Shown: piece after piece, positions 1-7,944 of the stretch | Numbering within the stretch: position 1 is the first letter of the stretch | How the letters are laid out: each line of letters opens with the position of its first letter | NCBI GenBank assembly: GCA_947071285.1 | Contig: CAMTFK010000003.1 | Location: forward strand, 1 to 51,021 | Reading direction: 5' to 3' | DNA: 51,021 nucleotides | From: an uncultured Bacteroides sp. | GTDB lineage: Bacteria > Bacteroidota > Bacteroidia > Bacteroidales > Bacteroidaceae | Program-made: the position numbers and the translations under genes | Notes under the pieces: model-generated | Told to the model about the DNA's origin: nothing | What the model saw: only the letters and a program-made list of their open reading frames with translations | The model's database searches: none

Positions 1-2
1 CG

Positions 3-644
3 CTGGTATCCAATGCCGTAGCTGCATCTATTTACCCCACCCCACGCATCTATACGGAGCATTACTACAAACGTTTCCTCCAATTCATGGATGAACCCGC
101 CATCACTTCCAAAGATATAGTTATGGTAGGCAACAGCCTTACAGAAGGTGGTGGTGACTGGAACGCCCGCCTCAACAAAAAGAATATCCGCAACCGTGGA
201 ATTATCGGCGATGAAGTGATGGGCATCTACGACCGCCTGCATCAGATACTCCCGGGGCAACCCGCAAAACTGTTCCTCCTTGCCGGTGTCAACGATATCT
301 CGCATGACCTGACTGCCGACAGCATCGTTAGCATGATACGTATGACCGTAGAACGTATCCAGCGTGAATCTCCCGACACGAAACTTTATCTACAAAGTCT
401 CCTGCCCTTCAATGAAAGCTTCGGACGCTACAAGAAACTGACCGGAAAAACCGATATGGTTCCCGAAATCAATGCTCAACTGGAAGCTTTAGCTAAAGAA
501 TACAAGATTACATTCATCAACCTCTTCCCTCTATTCACAGAGAAAGGGACGAATGTACTGCGCACTGAGCTGACCAGTGACGGATTGCATCTGAATGAAG
601 AAGGATATAAGATTTGGGTGAAGGCGTTAAAGAAGAAAATATAA
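3..644 (+). CDS. SGNH/GDSL-type esterase, 5' end cut by window edge
   Basis: The reading frame is open from base 3 through the ATG at base 87 without a stop, so the gene begins before the window and the ATG at 87 is internal. The visible part carries the SGNH blocks in order: GNSLTEGG (block I with the catalytic Ser, about nt 135), IIGDEVMG (block II Gly), GVNDIS (block III Asn, about nt 286) and SDGLHLNEEGY (block V with the catalytic Asp and His, about nt 579). The family hydrolyses esters, often acetyl groups on carbohydrates. Substrate and location cannot be told without the N terminus. The esterase role is clear from motifs; anything narrower is a guess. Confidence 0.88.
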   Translation: MVSNAVAASIYPTPRIYTEHYYKRFLQFMDEPAITSKDIVMVGNSLTEGGGDWNARLNKKNIRNRGIIGDEVMGIYDRLHQILPGQPAKLFLLAGVNDISHDLTADSIVSMIRMTVERIQRESPDTKLYLQSLLPFNESFGRYKKLTGKTDMVPEINAQLEALAKEYKITFINLFPLFTEKGTNVLRTELTSDGLHLNEEGYKIWVKALKKKI

Positions 645-669
645 TGATTAGAGGTTAGTGATTAGTGCT

Positions 670-695
670 TCACATTTTTAATATCAAAAATGTGA
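670..695 (+). terminator. Hairpin after the esterase gene
   Basis: TCACATTTTT and AAAAATGTGA form a perfect 10-bp stem around a six-base loop, 26 bases after the esterase stop. It is AT-rich and not followed by a strong T-run on the plus strand, so termination is only probable. Confidence 0.45.
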
Positions 696-762
696 CTATA
701 CATACATTTCTTATACGAGTTTCGTGCAAACATACACATTTTCAATAGGAAAGAGAAGTTCT

Positions 763-803
763 AAAAGAAAAAAAGAGGTTATTGCGTACTGGCAATAACC
801 TCT
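763..803 (-). terminator. Rho-independent terminator of the glyQS-FKBP operon
   Basis: On the minus strand a perfect 12-bp stem (AGAGGTTATTGC with its complement, loop of six, 774-803) is followed at once by a T-run interrupted by one C. It lies 29 bases past the FKBP stop codon and is a textbook intrinsic terminator. Confidence 0.85.
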
Positions 804-832
804 CATTATATAAGAATTACTAAAAAACTAAT

Positions 833-1459
833 TTATTCTACACCCATCAATATCACATCAAAAGCTAATAAGGAGTATCCCGGAACACTTCCAGAACCAC
901 CAGAGCCATATGCTGAATCCCATGGAATATAAACCATCCAACGCTCACCAGTATGCATGAACTGCGGGAATTGTTTCCATCCAGATGTCATATAGGTTGA
1001 AGCCAAGTCAAACGTAACCGGTGAATCAAAATCTGTTGGTTTGTTCTTTGGCGGGTTAGGGATATTTTGATCTATTGCACTATAACCGGTAAAAGTACCA
1101 TCAAACTTAGTGCCATTAATTAATGTACCATAATATTGGACGCTAATTGGCTCTAAATATAGCGGACGTTGCCCGGACATATCTTTCACAAGTTTTTTGC
1201 AATATATGTATTGAGGATTATTACCTGTACTGATAAGATCATTCATTATATAGAACATCTCACCCACCTGAATCTTCTCCAATTGTTCCAGAGTAGCAAC
1301 ATAATTATCTCCTGCAACCACTTTGATTGAATCGATGAATGCCTGATTACGTTCTTGCCAATTCGAATACTTCCCTTCTTCTTCCACCTCTTCACAAGAG
1401 ATGAACACACCCATGGTGAGCAACAGGAAAGGCAGAAATACTAAGAGTCTTTTTTTCAT
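833..1459 (-). CDS. FKBP-type peptidyl-prolyl cis-trans isomerase lipoprotein
   Basis: A 208-residue protein with a lipoprotein signal peptide (hydrophobic residues 5-20, lipobox ending in Cys22) followed by acidic residues EEVEEE. In Bacteroidetes an acidic stretch right after the Cys is associated with surface export. The C-terminal half has FKBP-fold signatures: YGTLINGTKFDGT, PVTFDL, a GW-x-FPQFMHTGERWMVYIPW segment, and a YG-GGSGSVPGYSLLAFDV ending typical of FKBP isomerases. It would speed proline isomerisation in the envelope. The gene starts 21 bp after glyQS and shares its terminator, so the two are probably co-transcribed. Isomerase activity is inferred; the active-site pocket was not modelled. 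Confidence 0.85.
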   Translation of the reverse strand: MKKRLLVFLPFLLLTMGVFISCEEVEEEGKYSNWQERNQAFIDSIKVVAGDNYVATLEQLEKIQVGEMFYIMNDLISTGNNPQYIYCKKLVKDMSGQRPLYLEPISVQYYGTLINGTKFDGTFTGYSAIDQNIPNPPKNKPTDFDSPVTFDLASTYMTSGWKQFPQFMHTGERWMVYIPWDSAYGSGGSGSVPGYSLLAFDVILMGVE

Positions 1460-1480
1460 TCTGATAATTTATTGTATTAC

Positions 1481-3022
1481 TTATTGCAGCGTCTTCAGCA
1501 ATGACGTAAGGCTGACACGGTCTGCAATGATGTTATTCAGTTCAGTAATAGCTACGCGTTCCTGCTGCATCGTATCACGGTTACGCAGTGTCACGCAGTT
1601 ATCTTCCAGAGTTTGATGGTCAACAGTCACGCAGAACGGAGTACCGATGGCATCCTGACGGCGGTAACGCTTACCGATACTATCTTTTTCATCATACTGG
1701 CAGTGGAAGTGGAACTTCAATGAGTCGATGATTTCACGGGCCTTTTCGGGCAGACCGTCTTTCTTCACCAACGGCATCACAGCCAACTTCACAGGAGCAA
1801 GCGCAGCAGGCAATTTCAATACGATGCGGCTTTCTCCATTCTCCAGTTGTTCTTCGCAATAAGAAGCAGACATGATGCTGAGGAACATACGGTCCACACC
1901 GATAGAAGTCTCAACAACATACGGAGTATAACTTTCGTTCGTCTCGGGATCAAAGTACTTAATATTCTTACCGGAGAACTTTTCATGCTGAGACAAGTCG
2001 AAGTTCGTACGGCTGTGGATACCTTCCACTTCCTTGAAGCCGAAAGGCATCAGGAACTCGATATCTGTAGCGGCATTGGCGTAGTGAGCCAGTTTGTCAT
2101 GGTCATGATAACGATAATGGTCATCACCAAAGCCCAGTGCCTTATGCCATTTCAGGCGGATTTCTTTCCACTTCTTGAACCATTCCAGTTCAGTGCCCGG
2201 CTTCACGAAAAACTGCATTTCCATCTGCTCGAACTCACGCATGCGGAAGATGAACTGACGGGCAACAATTTCGTTACGGAAAGCCTTACCGATCTGTGCA
2301 ATACCGAAAGGTATCTTCATACGACCGGTCTTCTGTACATTCAAGTAGTTCACAAAGATACCCTGGGCTGTTTCCGGACGCAGATAAATCTTCATGGCAC
2401 CATCAGAAGTAGAACCCATTTCAGTAGAGAACATCAGGTTGAACTGACGAACCTCCGTCCAGTTCTTTGTACCGCTGATGGGACAAACGATTTCTTCATC
2501 CAGAATAATCTGACGGAGTTCATCAAGGTTATTATCATTGAGCGCCTTGGCAAAACGTTCGTGCAAAGCATCACGTTTAGCCTGGTGTTCCAGTACGCGA
2601 CCGTTTGTACTGCGGAACTGTGCTTCGTCAAAAGCCTCTCCGAAACGTTTGGCAGCTTTAGCAACTTCTTTATTGATTTTATCGTCGTACTTTGCAAGTT
2701 GGTCTTCAATCAAAACATCGGCACGATAACGCTTCTTGGAGTCACGGTTATCAATCAATGGGTCATTGAATGCGTCTACGTGTCCGGAAGCCTTCCAGAT
2801 GGTGGGGTGCATGAAGATAGCGGAGTCGATGCCGACAATGTTTTCGTGCAGCAACACCATGCTCTGCCACCAGTATTGTTTAATGTTGTTTTTCAGTTCC
2901 ACACCCATCTGACCGTAGTCATACACTGCTCCCAATCCGTCGTAGATGTCGCTGGAGGGGAATACGAAACCGTATTCCTTACAGTGCGATACGAGTTTCT
3001 TAAAAACGTCTTCTTGTGCCAT
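1481..3022 (-). CDS. glyQS: Glycyl-tRNA synthetase, homodimeric type
   Basis: Class II synthetase charging tRNA-Gly, of the single-chain alpha2 type rather than the two-subunit GlyQ/GlyS type. I set the start at the ATG at 3022 (MAQEDVFKKL), giving 513 residues. The longer frame to 3076 adds a basic stretch across the likely promoter and leader. Visible motifs are LRPETAQG (about residues 214-221), GKAFRNEI followed by RMREFEQMEMQFF (motif 2, about 245-270), the motif 3 segment VVETSIGVDRMF, and a C-terminal anticodon-binding domain containing YRRQDAIGTPFCVTVD and VTLRNRDTMQQERV. An FKBP lipoprotein gene follows 21 bp downstream. Confidence 0.96.
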   Translation of the reverse strand: MAQEDVFKKLVSHCKEYGFVFPSSDIYDGLGAVYDYGQMGVELKNNIKQYWWQSMVLLHENIVGIDSAIFMHPTIWKASGHVDAFNDPLIDNRDSKKRYRADVLIEDQLAKYDDKINKEVAKAAKRFGEAFDEAQFRSTNGRVLEHQAKRDALHERFAKALNDNNLDELRQIILDEEIVCPISGTKNWTEVRQFNLMFSTEMGSTSDGAMKIYLRPETAQGIFVNYLNVQKTGRMKIPFGIAQIGKAFRNEIVARQFIFRMREFEQMEMQFFVKPGTELEWFKKWKEIRLKWHKALGFGDDHYRYHDHDKLAHYANAATDIEFLMPFGFKEVEGIHSRTNFDLSQHEKFSGKNIKYFDPETNESYTPYVVETSIGVDRMFLSIMSASYCEEQLENGESRIVLKLPAALAPVKLAVMPLVKKDGLPEKAREIIDSLKFHFHCQYDEKDSIGKRYRRQDAIGTPFCVTVDHQTLEDNCVTLRNRDTMQQERVAITELNNIIADRVSLTSLLKTLQ

Positions 3023-3073
3023 TTTTTTGTTATATCTATTAATTTTAATCCTTTTCTTTATTAAAAAGCGCCA

Positions 3074-3081
3074 CAAAGATA
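3074..3081 (-). promoter_or_regulatory. Candidate -7 element for glyQS
   Basis: TATCTTTG on the minus strand, 51 bp before the chosen start, matches the Bacteroides -7 consensus TAnnTTTG. No clear TTTG is seen at the -33 position, so this is a partial match. It lies between glyQS and the stop of the upstream ATPase gene. Confidence 0.45.
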
Positions 3082-3140
3082 GGGATTTATATCATAAGTC
3101 GGGCAGGCGGGGTATTAATTTATCTTATCGTTGCACGTTG

Positions 3141-4343
3141 TTACACAAACTGATGCACAGGAATAACGTCAATCCAACCCTCTTCCGTACGGATTTTATC
3201 CTCCTGATTAAGAGTTATGAGAATCCCTTTATCCATTTTAAAGAAACGCATGGCTTCGCGCAATCCTCCCACTTCACGTGATTCATTATCCCGATGCAGC
3301 TCCAGACAGACCTGAATAAGCTGTATCGGCACATTCTTCTCACATACCACAAAGTCGCATTCACTATTATTCTCACTAAAATAATAAAGTTGCCGATAAC
3401 GACGGCGCAACTCCCAATAAACTACATTTTCCAGCATATGCCCCGTGTTTCCGGTAAAGGAAACGGTAACAGCTTGCGAAAGGGCCGTATCAATGAAATA
3501 TATTTTCTGAGGATTGACATATTGTGCTTTCAATGACCATGAGAACTTGGGCATACGACTGATGAAATAAGCTTCTTCAAAATAGCTCAGGTATTCCAAA
3601 GCCGTCTTACCGGTTTTTATACCGACCATTCCAGCCAGTTTATTAGCAGAAGTAAGGTTTCCGAAATTAGCTGCCAGATAAAGCAATAATGCCTTAAGGG
3701 AAACTACATCACGAATCCCATAACGGACTGCTATGTCCCGATACAAAATATCATCAAACAATGCTGTAAGTACATCCTGATTACCAGTGCGCACAAACTC
3801 CGGAAAGCCACCATCCTGAAGATACTCCATAAAAGATTCGGCACAAGGCGTCAATGATCGGAAACGGAGGAACTCTTTATAAGATAATGGATAAAGTTCT
3901 TTCGAGATATGTCGTCCGGTAAGTTTTGTACCTAATTCCTTACTCAGCAAAGAGGCATTAGAACCAGTAATACAGACATTGAATCTCTGGTCCAGTTTCT
4001 GTCTTACATATAATTCCCAACCTTCTACCACTTGAATTTCATCAAAATAGAGGTTTCTTTTACCGGTTTCTTCTATCAGGAGGTCGAGTAATTCAAAGTC
4101 TTTGATATTAAAACGAAACAGTTTTGGGGTATCAAAATTTAAATAAAAAGCATTGTCAATAGTTGGTCCGACATGCTGCCGCATCAACGTACTTTTCCCA
4201 CAACGACGTATCCCCGAAATCACTAAAGCATGATTTGCATTATCTACAGGCAAGGTCGCCAATAACTCGCGCGAAAGAGATTCATCATGTCTAAAAACTT
4301 CCTGCTGTTGATTATAGACCTCTTTGATATCAGAATATTTCAC
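3141..4343 (-). CDS. AAA-family ATPase with DUF4143-like C-terminal part
   Basis: A 400-residue soluble protein. Walker A is GIRRCGKST (44-52), with a Walker B-like LYFDEIQ around 98-104, so it should bind and hydrolyse ATP. The middle section (TGSNASLLSKELGTKLTGR, then YPLSYKEFLRF) and the C-terminal section with ENVVYWELRRRYRQLYYF and a nuclease-like ECDFVV-x-IQLIQVC pattern match the AAA_14/DUF4143 architecture common in Bacteroides. The cellular role of this family is not established. The gene stands alone, with its own promoter lying inside a perfect palindrome (4385-4418), which suggests dedicated control. Confidence 0.85.
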   Translation of the reverse strand: MKYSDIKEVYNQQQEVFRHDESLSRELLATLPVDNANHALVISGIRRCGKSTLMRQHVGPTIDNAFYLNFDTPKLFRFNIKDFELLDLLIEETGKRNLYFDEIQVVEGWELYVRQKLDQRFNVCITGSNASLLSKELGTKLTGRHISKELYPLSYKEFLRFRSLTPCAESFMEYLQDGGFPEFVRTGNQDVLTALFDDILYRDIAVRYGIRDVVSLKALLLYLAANFGNLTSANKLAGMVGIKTGKTALEYLSYFEEAYFISRMPKFSWSLKAQYVNPQKIYFIDTALSQAVTVSFTGNTGHMLENVVYWELRRRYRQLYYFSENNSECDFVVCEKNVPIQLIQVCLELHRDNESREVGGLREAMRFFKMDKGILITLNQEDKIRTEEGWIDVIPVHQFV

Positions 4344-4369
4344 TATACGTTTGTTTATTTAATACAGGG

Positions 4370-4401
4370 CAAAGATAGCTTATTTATTGCTAATAATCAA
4401 A
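4370..4401 (-). promoter_or_regulatory. Bacteroides promoter of the DUF4143-type ATPase
   Basis: On the minus strand TTTG (4398-4401), a 20-bp spacer and TATCTTTG (4370-4377) match the Bacteroides -33/-7 consensus at standard spacing. The predicted transcript would have a leader of roughly 20 bases before the ATG at 4343. The -33 element lies at the centre of the 4385-4418 palindrome. Confidence 0.75.
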
Positions 4402-4418
4402 TTTGATTATTAGCAATA
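4385..4418. promoter_or_regulatory. Perfect 34-bp palindrome over the -33 box
   Basis: The half-site TATTGCTAATAATCAAA is followed directly by its exact reverse complement, with no spacer and no mismatch. Its centre coincides with the -33 element of the ATPase promoter. A site this symmetric and this placed is a good candidate operator for a dimeric repressor. As a DNA cruciform or a terminator it would be weak because it is nearly all A and T. Confidence 0.7.
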
Positions 4419-4455
4419 TTCAAGTTTTCCTATTACTAATAAACAGTTTCTCCAT

Positions 4456-5145
4456 CTATCGTAATAAACTCTCGCTTTGCACTTCCGTCACAATCTGCCC
4501 GTCGAACAGATTGATAATCCGGTGGGCATACGAAGCATCGTGGCGTGAATGAGTCACCATGACAATCGTAGTTCCCTGGCGGTTCAGTTCAAGAAGCAGC
4601 TCCATGACATCCTTTCCGTTACGGGAGTCGAGGTTACCGGTCGGCTCGTCGGCAAGTATCAGCATGGGGTTGATTACTACGGCACGGGCAATGGCTACGC
4701 GTTGCTGCTGTCCGCCGGATAGCTGAGTGGGAAAGTGCCCGGCACGGTGGTCGATACTCATTCGTTTCAGAGTTTCCTCTACCCTGCGTTTACGCTCGGA
4801 AGGTTTGATTTTCATGTAAGTAAGCGGCAGTTCCACATTCTCGAACACATTCATCTCTTCGATAAGGTTGAAACTCTGGAAGACGAAACCTATTTTCCCT
4901 TTGCGGGTATCGGTGCGCTCACTTTCTTTCATGTGGCCGACTTCTACGCCATCGAGATAGTACTCGCCCGAAGTAGGACTATCGAGCATGCCCAGAATAT
5001 TGAGTAACGTAGATTTACCACAGCCCGAAGGCCCCATTATAGCCACAAATTCCCCCTTCTCCACTTCCATGGAAATATTGTTTATTGCTGCCGTTTCCAC
5101 CTCTTCCGTGCGGAACACCTTATTTAATCCTTTAATCTTAATCAT
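4456..5145 (-). CDS. ABC transporter ATP-binding protein, MacB/LolD type
   Basis: A 229-residue nucleotide-binding subunit with Walker A GPSGCGKST (38-46), signature LSGGQ (142-146), Walker B LILADEPTG (162-170) and a switch His in MVTHSRHDA. The SFNLIEEMNVFENVELPL Q-loop region is typical of the MacB/LolD/FtsE branch that powers mechanotransmission permeases rather than classical import. It is the last gene of a minus-strand run: TolC-like protein, HlyD-like adaptor, then this ATPase 41 bp later. Its membrane partner is most likely the FtsX-like permease at 10946-13309, separated from it by the two regulatory genes. Confidence 0.93.
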   Translation of the reverse strand: MIKIKGLNKVFRTEEVETAAINNISMEVEKGEFVAIMGPSGCGKSTLLNILGMLDSPTSGEYYLDGVEVGHMKESERTDTRKGKIGFVFQSFNLIEEMNVFENVELPLTYMKIKPSERKRRVEETLKRMSIDHRAGHFPTQLSGGQQQRVAIARAVVINPMLILADEPTGNLDSRNGKDVMELLLELNRQGTTIVMVTHSRHDASYAHRIINLFDGQIVTEVQSESLLR

Positions 5146-5186
5146 ATTCTTTGTTCTTTATCAATTACAAGTTAGTACCCTATTTA

Positions 5187-6452
5187 TTAATCCTTCAAAA
5201 TCAGTTCTCCGGCATCCGCAAAGTTCTCATAGCTCGAAATAACCACTCTTTCTCCCGGCTCAAGTCCGCTTACCACCTCATAGTACATCGGATTCTGGCG
5301 TTTAATCTGCACATTGCGGCGCACTGCCTTTTTCCCATCCGAAGTAATCACAAATACCCATTGCCCGCTCGTACTCTGATAAAATGCCCCACGGGGAATC
5401 AGAGTCGCCTCTACCGGTTGTCCCAGTTGCAGATTGATATAATACGTCTGCCCGGTACGGATATTGTCAGGGCGCTCGCCTGCAAATACAAAGTCTGTCC
5501 TGAATTGCTTATCGCGCACTTCCGGATAAACTTTCCGGACACGCAGGGCATAATCCCTGTCCTGCCGTTCAAAAGTAGCCTCAAGCCCCTCGCGGACACG
5601 GTCGATATAGTGCTCATCGATAAAGGCTTCCACCTTGAAATCGGACAGAATATTAATCTGTCCAATCCGGGTGCCGGCAGTGATGGATTGTCCTATCTCT
5701 ACATCAAGCAATCCAAGTTGTCCGCTCACCGGAGCTTTCACATTCAGATTATCCGCCCGTTGGCGTACAAGCACAAGATTACGCCGCATATTATCAAGGC
5801 TCTCTTCAAGTTGCCTGACCTGCACTTCACGGTAAATAGAATCCTGTTTCCGGCTTTCGGCCACCAGATTGCGCTTATTGAAAGCCAGTTCATATTCTTC
5901 CTGAGCCTGCAAGTATTCTTCCCGCGACACCAATTTTTCCTCATACAACCGTTTATACTGTTCAAACCGGCGCTTCTGCCGCCCCACCTCAATATCAAAC
6001 TGCAACTGGTCTTTTTTCAGGCTCAGCCTATTCTGTTCCATATCAAGCAGAGTGTTCCGCAAGAAGTTTTGCTTTTCAGCCAGTTGGGCTTCACTATCAA
6101 GGATGCTAAGGTTAAGCATCGGATTAGTGAGACGAACGATAACCTCGCCTTGCTCCACCGTTGTCCCTTCTTCCATTATCTTTTCGGCCACCATGCCACC
6201 TTCCGCCGCACTCAACTGCACGGTGCGGATGGGCAATACCTGTCCGTTGACGCGCATATAATCATTGAATAATCCTTTTTCTACCGGCCGGATGTTCAGT
6301 GTATTTCTATTCACACGCACTCTGCGGGTCTGATTACCGAAGAATAGCCATCCGGCTGCTAAAGTTAGTAACAAACCGATAATTATATACGGTATATGCT
6401 TTTTTTTCAATCCTTTTTTCTGTTCGATAATAGTATCCATTGCTTCATTCAC
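5187..6452 (-). CDS. HlyD/MacA-family periplasmic adaptor
   Basis: A 421-residue protein with one N-terminal membrane anchor (about 19-38, IPYIIIGLLLTLAAGWLFFG), then a lipoyl-like/barrel-sandwich start (GGMVAEKIMEEGTTVEQGEVIVRLTNPML), a long charged coiled-coil hairpin (about 115-225), the returning half (NLNVKAPVSGQLGLLDVEIGQSITAGTRIGQI), a beta-barrel domain and a C-terminal membrane-proximal domain (GLEPGERVVISSYENF). Such adaptors bridge an inner-membrane transporter to a TolC-like duct. An internal Met at residue 5 could be the true start. It lies 31 bp after the TolC-like gene and 41 bp before the ATPase, so all three are probably one transcript. Confidence 0.9.
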   Translation of the reverse strand: MNEAMDTIIEQKKGLKKKHIPYIIIGLLLTLAAGWLFFGNQTRRVRVNRNTLNIRPVEKGLFNDYMRVNGQVLPIRTVQLSAAEGGMVAEKIMEEGTTVEQGEVIVRLTNPMLNLSILDSEAQLAEKQNFLRNTLLDMEQNRLSLKKDQLQFDIEVGRQKRRFEQYKRLYEEKLVSREEYLQAQEEYELAFNKRNLVAESRKQDSIYREVQVRQLEESLDNMRRNLVLVRQRADNLNVKAPVSGQLGLLDVEIGQSITAGTRIGQINILSDFKVEAFIDEHYIDRVREGLEATFERQDRDYALRVRKVYPEVRDKQFRTDFVFAGERPDNIRTGQTYYINLQLGQPVEATLIPRGAFYQSTSGQWVFVITSDGKKAVRRNVQIKRQNPMYYEVVSGLEPGERVVISSYENFADAGELILKD

Positions 6453-6483
6453 TGTTTATTGGTTTATTACTGGCTGCTCTTGT

Positions 6484-7811
6484 TTATTCACCGATGAAAG
6501 GTACCCCTTTATAATAATTCACAAGACGCTTTTTAAGGCTATACTTCAGGCGTGCATTCAGCTTTTCCGCCCTTGCCTGCATCAGCCGGTTGGCACTTGT
6601 GTGCAAGTCAATGGCACTGACGAGCCCTTCCTCATATTTGCGGAAATTAAGTTGATGCGCTATCCTCATGGCTTCTTCCTGCCTGTCAGCCTGGTAGTAT
6701 TCATCGACCTGACCGTTCATATCAGCTACGGCCTGTTCTATCTCACTGTACAAAGTTCGTCGGGCTTCTTCCTGCTCATTCCGCGCCATGACAAGTTCCT
6801 GCCTGCTTCTCTTCAGGTTCGATACCCGGGACAAACCATCAAAATGGGAAAGGAAAGGGAAAAACCTACATAATATCCCCGTTTATTCCTGAACTGTTCG
6901 GAGAAAGGGATATACTCACTGCCATCCATAAAGCGTGCAAAGCCAGTCGATATTCCGCCCTGAACCATCAGTGTGGGCAACAGAGAGCCTTTTGCCGCAC
7001 GATAAGAGAGTTGCCGGATACGCAAAGAAGCGTCTGCAACTTGCGCAGTGGGCAGAAACAGCAGCGCATGCTGATATATATCGATAGGAGAATCCTCCGT
7101 TTTAGCTATCAATTCAAGAGTATCATATCCGGCTATCTGCAAGTCTTCATCAATGGGAAAATACATTTTCTCTTTCAGGCGGATAATTCCTATTTTAAGC
7201 AAGTTTTTTTGCCGGGTCAAGCTATAACTGTCCGAAGCTTCTTTTGCTGCCAGTTCAGCTACATCGGGAGAAGATTTCAGACCGAGTTCTTCCATACGCC
7301 GGGTACGTTGAAGGTTCCGGCTGCTTTCTTCCCATTGCTGTTGTGCCAAATCAACCATCTCGCAATAGTAGAGAGTATTAAAAAAGGCTTCCATCGTTTC
7401 GTAAGCAGTCAGGTCTTCCGCCTCTTGCAATTGATGTTTTCCCATCAATCTACTTACCTTTTGCATCTTAACCCTTGTAATTCCTGCAAGACCGTCAAAC
7501 AACACCAGACTGGAAGCAATGCCATAGGTGTTACTAAATGAATTAACATCGGTATATGTATTCGTTTCAGAATCCAGTCCGCGCCCAAAACTAAAATTAG
7601 CATTCACTTCCGCTTCTACAGAAGGTAAGAGTCGGGCAATGGCCTCCCGGTAATTCTGAGTATAGATTTTATTCCGGGCTTCCTGACTACTAACCCGTGT
7701 ATTATTCTGCACAGCATATTCCAGACATTCTTCCAGCGTCCAGACCTTAGTCTGTCCGCGCAGAATAACGGCAATACTCAAAAGAAAGAAAATACATGCT
7801 ACTCTTTTCAT
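6484..7811 (-). pseudogene. TolC-family outer-membrane efflux protein, interrupted by a one-base frameshift
   Basis: The first 332 codons from 7811 encode a signal peptide (ending near RGQ), the helical first repeat with ECLEYAVQNNTRVSSQEARNK, and most of the second repeat. The frame then runs out at FSLSFPI-LMVCPGYRT and stops. Shifting by one base restores the family sequence FPIFDGLSRVSNLKRS and continues to YYKGVPFIGE at 6484. The break lies at a run of four A (6841-6844 on the plus strand) where five would keep the frame. The reconstructed protein is about 440 residues, normal for the family. This may be a true mutation or a homopolymer or assembly error; the rest of the gene shows no decay. 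It would form the outer-membrane duct for the adjacent adaptor and ABC proteins. Confidence 0.85.
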
Positions 7812-7850
7812 AAACTTCCGGATATAAATTACAATGATATTCAGATAATA

Positions 7851-7944
7851 TATATCCAGAAGTATGCCAAACTGATAACAGACTACATATCAAATATTTA
7901 AGAATAATCCAGAACAAACAAAAGTGTAAGATAGCTTTACACTT
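7851..7944 (-). promoter_or_regulatory. Candidate sigma-54-like promoter plus upstream dyad for the TolC-adaptor-ATPase operon
   Basis: On the minus strand TTTGGCAT-N5-TGGATATA (7851-7871) lies 40 bp before the TolC-like start. It matches the sigma-54 -24 element TTGGCA; the -12 element is degenerate (GA in place of GC). A dyad AAGTGTAA-N7-TTACACTT (7922-7944) lies 50 bp further upstream and overlaps the end of the kinase gene. No TAnnTTTG box is present in the gap. The same pair at almost the same spacing occurs before the permease gene, and an NtrC-type activator is encoded between the two sites. Confidence 0.55.

Noticed and set aside
1847..3064. 405-codon open frame opposite glyQS
   Set aside because: It is the shadow of a strongly conserved synthetase, shows no family features and has no start context.
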